Source: Lineus longissimus (Eukaryota > Nemertea > Pilidiophora > Heteronemertea > Lineidae). Taken from it: a stretch of 60,000 nucleotides of DNA. Numbering within the stretch: the first letter of the stretch is position 1; every line of letters begins with the position of its first letter. The DNA lies in NCBI RefSeq assembly GCF_910592395.1, contig NC_088313.1:20850437-20910436 (forward strand). Reading direction: 5' to 3'. A program made the position numbers and the translations under genes. Below, piece by piece: positions 1-11,700 of the stretch. The notes under the pieces were generated by a model, which was not told the origin of the DNA, did not search any database, and saw only the letters and a list, made by a program, of their open reading frames with translations.

Positions 1-95
1 ATCCACCCAAACCAGACTTGTCCGACTCTAGAAATCTGTCATGGGAGTGTGCACTCATTATGAAGTGTATTAAGTGATGATCATTGATATTGCAG

Positions 96-3000
96 GTCCG
101 TCCAAGTCACGTGTGGTACGTGTGAATACGAGTCCAGAGAAGCTTGATATGCTGCTGAACAAGTTCCGTCAGTACAAGCATGACGTGATGCAGATCTTAC
201 TGAAGCAGGAGTACCAGAGGACCCAGGTGGCGATGAGGCAGAAGATGCTGGAGAACCTGGAGGAGGGGTTGAAAGGCTCAACTTCGGTGAGTTGTCCCCT
301 TTAGAGGACTGATTTGGTAGTGATATGACCCACTTGTCTGATTCAGGCTTGGCCTTTGAACCAACTGTAAATGCTGGCAAACATAATCATGCGATGACTC
401 ATGTTTTTGTGACTGGTTATTTTGGATGAGGTGTGTACTTTATGTGTGATATGAAAGAGGGACTTTTTGGCAAACCATTGCTTTTATTCATATGTTCCAC
501 ATGGATTATAGGTCTCATCAAAGTATTTTGAATGATAACCTGGCAAATGTTTTATTCAAAAAAATACCTGTTTTCCACTTTTTCTTCACATTCTTTGAGC
601 GTTTACAAATTTGATATTCTAGCGTATCATGAAGCGTAAGCTTCTGAGGAAGTTAACTGGTAGACGGGTGAGACTGATGTTTGACGGCCTGTTTATACAA
701 GATAGCCCCTGCCCCTTGTCAAGTACATGGGCAAACATTTCTGCTAGAAAGTCTATAAAGAAAATGGCCTATTGGGATTTCATATAGATTTTTCATAGAA
801 ATGTTTGCGTGTGTATATCATGATATTGTCTTGTGAAATATGGCTATCAGTATTTTCATTCATTTACCATGTTTACTGTGGTTTGTTGATGTGACCACAT
901 CGCTTATGCCCATTTGTTGCACAAGATTTGAAAGTGATGATTGTGCAGTTTATTTACCCTATTCATTTCTTTGCTATTATGTTGGTGTTTTAGTTGCTGT
1001 GATTTCAAAAGTTCATTTGTATTTGCGCAGCTGGGTGTAATATTCAAAGAAGGAAAGGCTGCTAGGGATCGTGTCTATATCCTGAATGAAAGAGGGCGCT
1101 TTTTAGATCAATTGAACCATTTTAAATGTTGGTACTGGTATCACAACATAACACTGGACATACACTTGCATTCCTGTTCTTTTTCTGTCATCACAGTCTT
1201 ATGACATGTCTAAGAATGGATGGTGCCCTGGTATGGGTGTAGAGGGTACTTGGGCCGGGACAGTGGGGGTCAGTTTGGCTGAGAGATTGCTGATTGCTCA
1301 TATTTGCGACTGTTCATCATCTCTTCCAGCATCTGATGGAGGAAGACCACCGGACGGAGGAGGTGGAGTTACAGGAGGAGTTCAAGCTACTGCTGGAGGA
1401 CCTCGAGGAGTACCTTCTGCCCTTTACGACACAGTTTGATCTCGTCTTCAGGTAAGCAGACGGACATAGCAACAATGATAAAAGAGAGCTAAGTTGATGG
1501 TTTGTTTGTTGTTCATATCATTAAACCATGACTGAAAATCTGTGCAAAAGCTTCTCACGTATCCCTGAGACTTTTTAAATTATAGAATGAGCATGATTAC
1601 AAACATTCGTTTCCAGGCCTCCAACGTCCACATCAGCTAGTAACAGTATCAACCCAGGCAAAGAGCCACCGCCAAGCAACGAAGCGATCATCCTCCTGTG
1701 CGACCAGTGGTTAATGGAGCTACCACTAGAGGCACTCAAGGTCATTCAGTTTGAGACTATCATATCTGTGACGAGAGACTTCTCGCTGCAGTTGATGTCT
1801 CACAGGATGTACATTGAACCAGGTAGGTGGTGCTGGGTATGGGCTCTCTGTGCAGAACGCCTTGTTATTTGATCCCATTGATTCATAGCTGTTATTCCTG
1901 AAGCATGAAGATTTATTCTTTAATCCATCACGCCCTTTAAAGGCAATAATAAACTTCAAGGTCTGCTGGCTTGTACAACTATTCCAATATCTTGATAGAC
2001 CCTGTCCCTGTTTGTAAAAGTGGTGACAAACACATGTAATGGAGGCCTTCTCCCATTTCATTGTACTTGTTGTTTGCAGAGGATCCAGCTGACAAGAAAA
2101 AGAAGGAGAAAGATAAGCCGCCGTCAAGGATTCCTGGTCTTCGCGAGGCGGGCTTGAAGAAAGCTAAAGTTGTACGTATTTCAACATTTCAAGTTAAATC
2201 ATGTAGATGAATTACTCATATAAACCGGTCTGAAAACAGTACCTTTCTGTAACTTCTCCAGTGACAAGTCACCAAACAGTTGTTCCATCTAAACCTAATG
2301 TGTAAGTGATTATCTAATCATGCAACATGCCTTTCTATTTGCAGATTCCACTTGACCGTCAAGTTCCGCAGGGCTGCCTTCCTGTCAACACATCCGACTT
2401 CAGATGTATCCTTATTTATCAGCACCTAATAGTGGGTGCATAGAACATACTTATAATCTGTTTCTACTGGAGTGTTGGTCACAATGCAGGTCCAAGACCT
2501 TGTATCTATTTGAAGCTTCAAGACCATTCCTGTATTGGGGAATAATTAAGTTCCTTGGCTGTCCTTGTTGGTTAAGTGTTGAGCCCTTTGACAAGTAGCA
2601 CTTGTACATTTCCTTGACTCAACTCCTCAGATGTTGTTGACCCTCGCCTGGATTGCGCAGAAACAGAAAAGAATGCTCCGATTGAGATATTCAACCAAGT
2701 CCTTGAGAAACATGAGCAGCAGTTTACAGCTCGCTGGCTGGGAGTCATGGGTGATGACCACACGCCAAGCGCTGGAGAATATGAGCTCTATATGACAGAA
2801 GGCAGCGCCTTTGTCTATTATGGGATGGAGAGGTTCCTGGCACAGATTTCGCCGGAGAAGATTGCAGCGTTGAATATTCCTGAATGTCTGTTCGTGGCCA
2901 TGTTTGACCTAGCCCAGACCAGTAAGAGCTTCCTCACTCAGTCGAAAGTAGACATCAATAAAACGTAAGCAAAATGCGTAACTCATTTAACATTGGTTAC

Positions 3001-4047
3001 CTTATCAACTTGCCTAGTCCAGAGTTCCCAGTCTACTGTCATTCACAGTTTTATTGTGCTTTGTCTTTTGTCTTTTGCAATAATGCAGATGATGTTGTGT
3101 TAAGAATTCCTCATACTCCTTCCACGTCACCACCTCCATATGAGGACTCCAATCACAAACTGATCATTCCCAGTCTGTTTATCCCATGTCATCAAGACAC
3201 ATGCTATGCCGGTGTCGATTGACCCTATTGGTGGGTTTTAGCTCTGTACGCCGTTTCTCTTAACAATGTGTTAAAGAAGTGAGTTTGAATGCCAGTGGCC
3301 AGTTGCACCAGCACTTTCTCTATAAAACTTGTCCATGTTTCAGAATTGACTCGTTGTCACTGGAGAAACCAAACAATGCTGCCATGCTGCTGAGTCTGAT
3401 CGGGACGAAGACTGTCATGCTGAACCAGTGGCATTGTACCCTGGCCGAAAACGGCAAGAGGTTGGATGAGATGATGCAAGGTAGGTTGGCGATGAAGTTC
3501 CCAATTTTGGCACTGGCCCTGAGGCTCTGATGTTGCTCACCTATTGACCATCATTGAGGCTTGATAGCCAACTTAAAGTATGCACAGAAGGCCAGCATAG
3601 GCTGAGGTCATCTGCTAAACATGTCCAGTTCTGATTCTGATTTCTGTATGTTAGTTATGAAACTCATTACATAGACATTTTGATTCATTGAAACATCTTG
3701 CTTTGTGAGGTAATGTTGACAACTGATGAGAATGATTTCCTTTATCCTTGGTTTCATGGAGTAAACATACCTTTACAGATCTGTTGGCTGGTGGCAAAAC
3801 CATGGGCCAAGCTCTGCGGCTACAGTACACACCGATGCAACGACCTGTCGAGGCCGAGGAAGGGCAAGAAATGGCGGAGGTTGGTAACGACGAGGAGATG
3901 GACGAACCTGTGGCAGGATCGGAGGTTGAACCGGAGGAGGATGGGATTAACCTGGAGGAATCTGCTGCGGAGAATTCACCAGATCGAAACTTGTACAATA
4001 TGGTGTGCTATGGACTTCCTAACATCATGGTCACACTGGTTAATTAG
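96..4047 (+). CDS. CFAP46: Cilia- and flagella-associated protein 46, C-terminal part
   Basis: CFAP46 (TTC40/FAP46) belongs to the C1d projection of the axonemal central pair and helps control ciliary beating. Only the last eight coding exons lie here: 96-286, 1330-1451, 1617-1822, 2080-2171, 2345-2405, 2631-2964, 3344-3480 and 3779-4047. They join in phase to 470 residues and a TAG stop; the 5' part lies before the window, whereas the family is about 2,700 residues. The first two exons are charged and helical. Residues about 127-395 resemble a CHAT/separase-like fold: strand AIILLCDQWLMELPLEAL, then ISVTRDFSLQL, then VVDPRLD, then FVYYGMERFL, then the late block LLSLIGTKTVMLNQW followed by LLAGGKTMGQAL. 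An acidic linker precedes the closing LYNMVCYGLPNIMVTLVN. The donor at 2171 (GTACGT) and acceptor 2345 were chosen for phase. The family name rests on recall of the C-terminus, not on a search. Confidence 0.8.
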
Positions 4048-4375
4048 TAATGAGCTGACACAATCAATAGTCTGGTCCAAGAGTGACTCCGTGCAAGCAT
4101 ATCGTTGTCTTTCAACGATTTGTCAACCGTGTTTTCAGTAATAAGCTTTACACTTAGCTTTAAGCTTGTTTGTGATGCAGATCCATCAATTATTGTCTTT
4201 ATATTTTGTGAAAGATGTCAATGATTCCCTCCGAAGACTCCGTCCTACAGTAATCTGTCCATTGTATAAAAATTGTAGTTGAAACCTCCGCTGTGATTGG
4301 TTTTATGCAGCCAGATTTTACAAATGAATACGTTTTCTTAAACATTTTGAATAAATATCTTTGTTATCTTTATAT
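4048..4375 (+). other. 3' UTR and poly(A) signal of CFAP46
   Basis: After the TAG at 4045-4047 there is about 300 bp of non-coding, moderately AT-rich sequence. A canonical AATAAA stands at 4350-4355, followed by a T-rich tract that could serve as the downstream element. Cleavage is therefore expected around 4365-4380, just before the minisatellite block begins. Confidence 0.65.
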
Positions 4376-4439
4376 GAGTGCGTCTGTTCAGTTTGTGGTA
4401 CCTGTCTTCTCCCAGCAAGTTAAGGAAGAGAGAGCCATT

Positions 4440-4800
4440 CTTCTGATTGTGTAAAGGTCTTCCAAGCTGACAAGATAACCAGCTGGCAGAGGGTGGTTGT
4501 TCCATCGTCTGCTCTCCATTAGCCTTATAGTGTCAACTTGTCAGAATAACTTGGTCTTTTAAGGTTGTGTGAAGGTCTTCCAAGCTGACAAGATAACCAG
4601 CTGGCAGAGGGTGGTTGTTCCATCGTCAGTTCTCCATCAGCCTTATAGTGTTCACTTGTCAGAAAAACTTGGTCTTTTTTGGTTGTGTAAAGGTCTTCCA
4701 ACCTGACAAGACAACCAGCTGGCAGAGGGTGGTTGTTCCATTGTCTGTCCTCCATTAGCCTTATAGTGTTCACTTGTCAGAAAAACTTGGTCTTTGCTGC
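4440..4800 (+). repeat. 118-bp tandem repeat, about 3 copies
   Basis: The phrase GTGTAAAGGTCTTCCAA begins at 4449, recurs as GTGTGAAGG at 4567 and as GTGTAAAGG at 4685, so the period is exactly 118 bp. Each unit also carries ACAAGATAACCAGCTGGCAG and a downstream CTTATAGTGT. Related half-units of about 60 bp reappear in the same orientation at 7365-7550, beyond the inverted 68-bp arrays. Confidence 0.9.
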
Positions 4801-5810
4801 TCTGCCAAGTTGTCAACATGGTGAGAGAGATGAGACAGTCGCAGCCAGGCCGAATCAGTCCAGGCTGCTCCACCGTGTTGCCAACATGCTGAGATAGATG
4901 AGACAGTCACAGCCAGGCCAGATCAGTCTTTTCTGCTCTGCCAAGTTGTCAACATGGTGAGAGAGATGATGAAGTCACAGCCTGGCCGAATCAGTCCTGG
5001 CTGCTCCACTGTGTTGACAACATGATGAGAGTGATGAGACAGTCACAGCCAGGCCGAATCAGTCCTGGCTGCTCCACCGTGTTGACAACATGGTGAGAGA
5101 GATGAGGAAGTCACAGCCAGGCCGAATCAGTCCTGGCTGCTCCACCGTGTTGACAACATGGTGAGAGAGATGAGGAAGTCACAGCCAGGCCGAATCAGTC
5201 CTGGCTGCTCCACCGTGCTGCCAACATGATGAGTGAGATGAGACAGTCACAGCCAGGCCAGATCAGTCTTTGCTGCTCTGCCAAGTTGTCAACATGACGA
5301 GAGAGATGAGACAGTCACAGCCAGGCCAGATCAGTCTTTGCTGCTCTACCAAGTTGTCAACATGGTGAGAGAGATGATGAAGTCACAGCCAGGCCAAATC
5401 AGTCTTGGCTGCTCCACCGTGTTGACAGCATGATGAGAGAGATGAGACAGTCACAGCCAGGCCACATCAGTCTTCGCTGCACTGCCTAGTTGTTAATATG
5501 GTGAGAGAGATGAGACAGTCACAGCCAGGCGAATCAGTCCTGGCTGCTCCACCGTGTTGCCAACATGATGAGAGAGATGAGACAGTCACAGCCAGGCCAC
5601 ATCAGTCTTGGCTGCTCTGCCAAGTTGTTAACATGGTGAGAGAGATGAGACAGTCAGAGCCAGGCCAAATCAGTCCTGGCTGCTCCACCGTGTAGACAAC
5701 ATGATGAGAGAGATGAGACAGTCACAGCTTGGCCACATAAGTCTTGTTGGCTGCTCTGCCAAGTTGTTAACATGGTGAGAGAGATGAGACAGTCACAGCC
5801 CAGACATCAA
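4797..5810 (+). repeat. 68-bp tandem repeat array, left arm
   Basis: About 15 imperfect units contain GAGAGAGATGAGACAGTCAC, AGCCAGGCC and a variable CTGCTCCACCGTGTTGACAAC or CTGCTCTGCCAAGTTGTCAAC half. AGTCACAG recurs at 5041, 5109 and 5177, giving a 68-bp period. Two unit variants alternate irregularly. Translations of this region are repeat artefacts, not genes. Confidence 0.92.
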
Positions 5811-6216
5811 CAATCGGTGATCCTCAATATTGGTCATCATGGCATGCATGCATGCATATCTTAGAATAAATAAACTATGTTGAATATACATGGCTGTATA
5901 GCAAAATAGTCAAAATTAGCAAAGATATGCACATGTCACTGTGCTACGAGTATTTGGTCAGCAGGCGTTCGTCTATTATGCGATCACGACCACTTCAAAA
6001 CGTTGAGCAGATAAACGAAAGTTTGATACCTAACTAATTTCTGAAAGATCAATATTTTGGTTTTGCTAATGTGCCTTCACTAATATGTTCTTTCGTTTTC
6101 ATCTCAAGAAATATCAACCTGAAAGTGATCTTGTGATTTTATCGATAGATACCTATTACACCAATTAATATTCTTATGTAAGAGTTTTTTTAATATATTT
6201 GTCATAACAATTTTAG
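5811..6216. other. AT-rich spacer between inverted minisatellite arms
   Basis: About 405 bp of non-repetitive, AT-rich sequence separates the two oppositely oriented 68-bp arrays. It includes a short GCATGCATGCATGCATAT stretch near 5840. No open reading frame of note, RNA gene or transposon terminus is visible. Confidence 0.7.
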
Positions 6217-6980
6217 GCAGTGCGGCGAAGATTGATGCCGCCTGGCTGTGACTGTCTCATCTCTCTCACCATATAGACAACTTGGCAGAGCAGCCAAGAC
6301 TGATTTGGCCTGGCTGTGACTGTCTCTCATCTCTCTCACCATATTAACAACTAGGCAGTGCGGCGAAGATTGATGCGGCCTGGCTGTGACTGTCTCATCA
6401 CTCTCATCATGTTGTCAACACGGTGGAGCAGCCAGGACTGATTCGGCCTGGTTGTGACTTCCTCATCTCTCTCATCATGTTGTCAACACGGTGGAGCAGC
6501 CAGGACTGATTCGGCCTGGCTGTGACTGCCTCATCTCTTTCACCATGTTGACAACTTGGCAGAGCAGCCAAGACTGATTTGGCCTGGCTGTGACTGTCTC
6601 ATCTCTCTCACCATAATTATTGTCAACACGGTGGAGCAGCCAGAACTGATTCGGCCTGGCTCTGACTGTCCCATCTCTCTCGCCTTATTAACAACTAGGC
6701 AGTGCGGCGAAGATTGATGCGGCCTGGCTGTGACTGTCTCATCACTCGCATCATGTTGTCAACGCGGTGGAGCAGCCAGGACTGATTCGGCCTGGCTGTG
6801 ACTGTCTCATCTCTCTCATCATGTTGTCAACACGGTGGAGCAGCCAGGACTGATTCGGCCTGGCTGTGACTTCCTCATCTCTCTCACCATGTTGACAACT
6901 TGGCAGAGCAGCCAATGGCTGTGACTGTCTCATCTCTCTCATCATGTTGTCAGCACGATGGAGGAGCCAGGACTGTTAAA
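6217..6980 (-). repeat. 68-bp tandem repeat array, right arm, inverted
   Basis: About 11 units are the reverse complement of the 4797-5810 array, for example GGCCTGGCTGTGACTGTCTC and GTTGACAACTTGGCAGAGCAG. Both unit variants of the left arm occur. With the spacer this makes a 2.2-kb inverted repeat that could fold into a large hairpin or cruciform. Confidence 0.9.
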
Positions 6981-7068
6981 CAGTTGTGTGAGCTCACTAG
7001 AGCTTGCACTTACATAATAGTGTAAAACTAAAATTTATATAATATATATATATGTATATAAAACCGTC

Positions 7069-7086
7069 ATCGGATGCGCATCCGAT
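7069..7086. repeat. 18-bp perfect palindrome
   Basis: ATCGGATGC is followed directly by its reverse complement GCATCCGAT with no loop. It sits between a TA-dinucleotide run (7035-7061) and a diverged transposon fragment. Confidence 0.85.
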
Positions 7087-7099
7087 ATGCCACGAGATC

Positions 7100-7335
7100 C
7101 TTTACCGTCAATTCCCTTACCGTCTACCGAATTAACGAGTAAACATCGTCTCTCAGACACTTGGGAAACGCATCTGAGAGCATCTCAGTTTCAAAATTTT
7201 CCTGCTGGAGACCCCCAGACCTCCCTTTGTGGGTGAGCGCCTACTGCGCTTTCATGTGATTGTGAGGGCGAGCCCTCACCATATTCAGGCTTCGCCCTCA
7301 ACGGGGCCCCCTCTATCCAGCTGTGCTGGATCCAC
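7100..7335. mobile_element. Diverged fragment of the same element family as 56886-57358
   Basis: The stretch near 7189-7240 (TTTCAAAATTTTCC, then CCCCCAGACCTCCC, then GCGCCTACTGCGC) mirrors the core at 57232-57290 (TTTTCAAATTTTTCC, CCCCCAGACCCCCC, GCGCCTGCGGCGC) in the same order and spacing. No terminal inverted repeat survives here, so this is a decayed or partial copy. Inference by eye only. Confidence 0.45.
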
Positions 7336-7364
7336 TCCCTAATTTGATGGTGACCTACCTTTGA

Positions 7365-7550
7365 AGGTTGTGTCAATGTCTTCCCAACCTGACCAGATAA
7401 CCAGCTGGAAGATTATGGTTGCTAGGTTGTGTCAAGGTCTTCTTAACCTGACCAGATAACCAGCTGGCAGAGGGTAGTTGTTTCAGAGGTTTCAAGGCCT
7501 TCACAATCTGAATAGATAAGCAGCTGGCAGAGGTTGATTGTTTCAATATC
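7365..7550 (+). repeat. About 60-bp tandem half-units related to the 118-bp array
   Basis: Three diverged units begin with GGTTGTGTCAATGTC (7366), GGTTGTGTCAAGGTC (7425) and GGTTTCAAGGCC (about 7483). Each carries a version of GATAACCAGCTGGCAGAGG. They match the 4440-4800 repeat in direct orientation, so that family flanks the palindromic block on both sides. Confidence 0.75.
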
Positions 7551-8020
7551 CCACAGACAGAAAGATATTGGGATTTAACCAATCGCAATTGCAGTTGCCT
7601 GTACCATGACAGAAGACGGACGAAATAATGCGATGGCCTCTCTTTGAAGTGCAGAACTGAAACAATTCTCAACCAAAATCCTCCTTCATATGTCGACCAC
7701 ACAAAGCAGCAAAGAAAACATAAGTTATTTCTACATCTTTGTTTATTCGTCATGTATCTCATATTGCATGTACATGTACATTTCCACTTTACACATATAT
7801 TAAATAATACACCGAGTGTCCTAATGTACAATATGCTCTCACCACAAACTACCAACAAAACCTTGACAAAGTAAACAGCGCCTATAACATGTATGATTAC
7901 TACTTGTAAAAATCCAAGCCAACACAATGTCATCTTCATCACAAACTGAACAGGTGCATGGCCAAACATGAGTGATTTTCATTAAGACAACTTTCAATTT
8001 AGTCCTCTAGAACTTTGACC

Positions 8021-8100
8021 GAGTGGAATCCAGTTGTAACCCAGTGGAATCCAGTTGTAACCCAGTGGAATCCAGTTGTCCCCAGTAGAATTCAGTTGTT
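8021..8100 (+). repeat. 21-bp tandem repeat, about 3.5 copies
   Basis: The unit GTGGAATCCAGTTGTAACCCA repeats with small changes. Its CCAGTGGAATCCAGT core resembles the CCAGTGGAGTTCCAGT core of the 42-bp array 350 bp downstream, so the two arrays may share an origin. Confidence 0.8.
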
Positions 8101-8454
8101 TTCCTGCGGATTTAAAATGGATTACCAGTGGTTTTTGGTCTAAACGGACATAAAACAACAACCTTTTGTCATCTTGATAAAAATCACTGACTCAATTATA
8201 TCAGATTGAATTGTATAGGAATGAAACAAGTTTTGAATGAGAACCGAAAGCCGGGAGGTTGTGCAGGGCTTTTGTACATAAAAGTGCTGATTGCATATTA
8301 CCATGATATTACAGATATTATTACACATATTACTAAGGGGCGTGTCATTAATGGTTTGCATAATTTATAGACTTCCTGTAGTTGGATTGTTGACATGGGG
8401 AAAAGGTGGGTGTAAAAAACAAGAGATGTCATTGGTTATCCCACAACAGACGAG

Positions 8455-8770
8455 TGGAGTTCCAGTGGGTTTCCAGTATTTCGAATGGAGTACCAGTGGA
8501 GTTCCAGTGGGTTTCCAGTATTTTGAATGGAGTACCAGTGGAGTTCCAGTGGGTTTCCAGTATTTCGAATGAAGTACCAGTGGAGTTCCAGTGGGTTTCC
8601 AGTATTTCGAATGGAGTACCAGTGGAGTTCCAGTGGGTTTCCAGTATTTCGAATGGAGTACCAGTGGAGTTCCAGTGGGTTTCCAGTATTTCGAATGGAG
8701 TACCAGTGGAGTTCCAGTGGGTTTCCAGTATTTTGAATGGAGTACCAGTGGAATTCCAGTGGGTCTTCAC
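8455..8770 (+). repeat. 42-bp minisatellite, about 7.5 copies
   Basis: The near-identical unit (GGAGTACCAGTGGAGTTCC followed by AGTGGGTTTCCAGTATTTCGAAT) is exactly 42 bp. Because 42 is a multiple of three and the unit lacks stop codons in several frames, it creates long repetitive open frames on both strands, for example GVPVEFQWVSSISN (plus) and ETHWNSTGTPFEIL (minus). No splice sites, start context or family similarity supports coding. Confidence 0.93.
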
Positions 8771-11700
8771 AATCTTTAGCGAACTACCGATGAAATAAAA
8801 GGCAAACTAGTTTATTGTTTAGGGCTCGGTGCCAAAATGTTAATTGGGAATATTTACATTTTGTGCATACGAACAACATCGCCTTATGAAACAGGTGGAA
8901 TCTTAAACTTTGTGCTATCATTTTACGGATAATTTCAAATGGGTCCTTCCGAAGGTAAAGTGAATAAAAAGTTAAGGTATTTTAATGAAAATACTGTCAT
9001 GGTGGCAGAAGTCAGCTTATTATCGATGTTGATGGATGATTACCAGGACAACTGAGTAATCAAATTATTCATTCTCTACTCATCCAATAGCCGGAGACAT
9101 CAATAAAGTTTCAATGTAAAGGTAGTCCAATCTTGCCCACCATGACTTAATTACAAGTGTGTCAAATGAATCAAACAATTTGCTGGGTATGCAGGTTACA
9201 CAAGGAAATAAAGCGTAAACAGTACAAGTTATGTACATTCACACTGACAGGTGCCAATCAAATCTTAATTGACAGCCGTCAATTAGATAGTGCTAAATGA
9301 TTCAATTAAATTGCATCGCATATGGGAAGGATCAAATCCCTGACTTAAGTGAAATATCTTACAAGGATTTTGGTTGGGAGGGTGTGTCTATAAAGGGGAC
9401 CATGTATTGGTAATTTGTAAAATACAGTATAAATCGCTTGAAATTGTCGTCCAAATCAGTGATGGTCTGTGACGGTAATGACGTAGTTAGAGTCCTTCAC
9501 AGACACGGGGAGTGAATAGAAAGAAAGGAATCTGATAAGTCGAAGTCAGCTAAAAGTGACTGCGATCTGCCTACAGTGTAGATTCTGCAGTGTATCTCTT
9601 CCACTGTCTAAAATAACTGTTCAATTCGTAAATAGCTGAAACGCCAAGAACACATTTTACACATAATCTCAATATCAACATAGACTTGTATCACTCATTT
9701 AAACTCCAAGTTATCAGGAGCAATAAACAAATGATCTACAACTAATTAACCCACTTCTTATCACATCGTATCAAAATAAAACACCACAAAAGTAATTTCC
9801 TTTTTCCAACTGGAACTGAAAAATGGTGAAGTGTTTTGATGAGATTGGTCTAAAGTTGAATAAATAAGGACAAAGATGGACAGTGATCTCCCTTGATATT
9901 GGCCAATCCAATATTGCCACCAAGACGTTTGAACTGATGCCAAACAGCTGACTTGTAGAGTTAGTCAGATTGGAATATGAAGCACAAGCCAAAAGGGATT
10001 CAATTGAATTAGTACATGTTTACTAATTTTGTTCATTGGTCAACAACATATCTCTGACTTTAGTGTATTGTGCCAGGACACCACTGTCCGTCTTTATCAA
10101 GATATGTATAAATATACAACAATTTCAAAAACCAAAGTCTGCAGGAACATTGCAGGAATCAACACGAAATAACTGGCAGGTTGTAAAATCACATCAGTGA
10201 CTTCACATCATGGTTAATAGCTTTGACTAGTATATGAACACAAACCAACCCTATTTTCTTCAATGAGACCAATCCAAGACTTCACTTGCTGACAAGTCAG
10301 ATTAGCCTATTGTAGAGTTTAGGGGGGTCAGGGTAGCTTTCCTCTCTCAAAAACCAAGGGCGAAATCAGAACAAGATAAGATGTGAAAAGCTGATAATTT
10401 TCAACCATTTACAATGAATGACTATTATTTCATCACACTGTTGCTCTTCATAACGGAGATCTTCATTTTTTTCCAATGACATAGTTGAGGAAATGTCCTT
10501 GGTCCTCAAGAAATGAAAAGTGTCAACATCATAATAGATGTCACATATTGATAACAACAACAACAACATTGGAAACTACAACCTCGTCCAAATGATACCA
10601 TGCTAAACATACACAATGTACATCTAAACCTTGGTCACAGGCTAATACAGTAACGTCCCACCTTGAATATTTGGAACGACATAATTCAACTAGAATCCTT
10701 ATGACCCACGAATCTATGATGATACAAGTTACATCCTAACAACATTCAGAGTCGGAAATGTTTTGAACGACGAAATGATGTTATTACCCTGGAGGATGAA
10801 GGCAGAGGGGAAATGGAAAATGGTTCCCCAGCGGGAACATTTGGAATGTTACATACAGTCTGATCGCATCATACAATCTGGCAGCTTAGGAATCAACAAT
10901 CTAACAATGGGAAAAATTCGGTCTCACCCGTATCTTGTGGATTAAATTTTTACAATCTTTTTTCAGATAACGTTTAAAAATTGTCACTTGGAACCATGAG
11001 GAAGTGTCCTGACTGGGAATGTCTGCAGACCTCCTCCCCCTTCATCCACAAGAGTATGTTTTTTAAAACATGTTTGACCACTTCATACCCTCAAAACTCC
11101 ACAATGCAATCAACCCTAAAGGTAAGGGATGATTCCATTGCACTTGTGAGAGATGTTGGGCCAAACAATCAAATGACTTCACATGATTATCGCTTTGTAC
11201 ATTATGCACCTATCCGTGATCAGACCCATCAATTAATAAACTCATTAAGACATCTAATGATGAAGTGCAATATTAAATCTAACGAGACTCAGTTTGGTAG
11301 AGTTCATCACTATATTTGCTGTTGGTGGTTCAGGAGATGACCAAGGATTGTTGTCCCTGTTACGCAACTTGGGATAGAAATCACCCAATACTGACACGGC
11401 TGATTGATTCTAACAATGCAATATATGCAGTGAATTCAACCCTTAATAGCTGAGTGTTAGAATGTTGCCTGCATGTCATATGTATACCATGATGGCCCGG
11501 AAAGGCATTTTTGCACTAATGATCCAGGTTGCGATGATAGTTGGTAATTTGATTGTTTGCCAGTCAAAAATATGCGAAACCACAACCAAATTAGGCGTAA
11601 AACGTTTTACGTTCATTTGACCCCCAGCCTAGCTCTCTCCACCAAACCCATCTCAACAGCAAACAGTGATTAACTCTGTAGACTGATAACTACGATCACA

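Noticed and set aside
941-1204. Possible extra CFAP46 exon after a CAG near 1031
   Set aside because: The flanking exons already join in phase, no donor follows, and the translation becomes Trp/Tyr/His-rich and unlike the family.
4525-6945. Open frames such as MVREMRQSQPG repeats
   Set aside because: Translations of the 68-bp and 118-bp minisatellites.
8406-8798. Repetitive proteins predicted from the 42-bp array on both strands
   Set aside because: Open frames result from a stop-free unit whose length is a multiple of three; no coding context.
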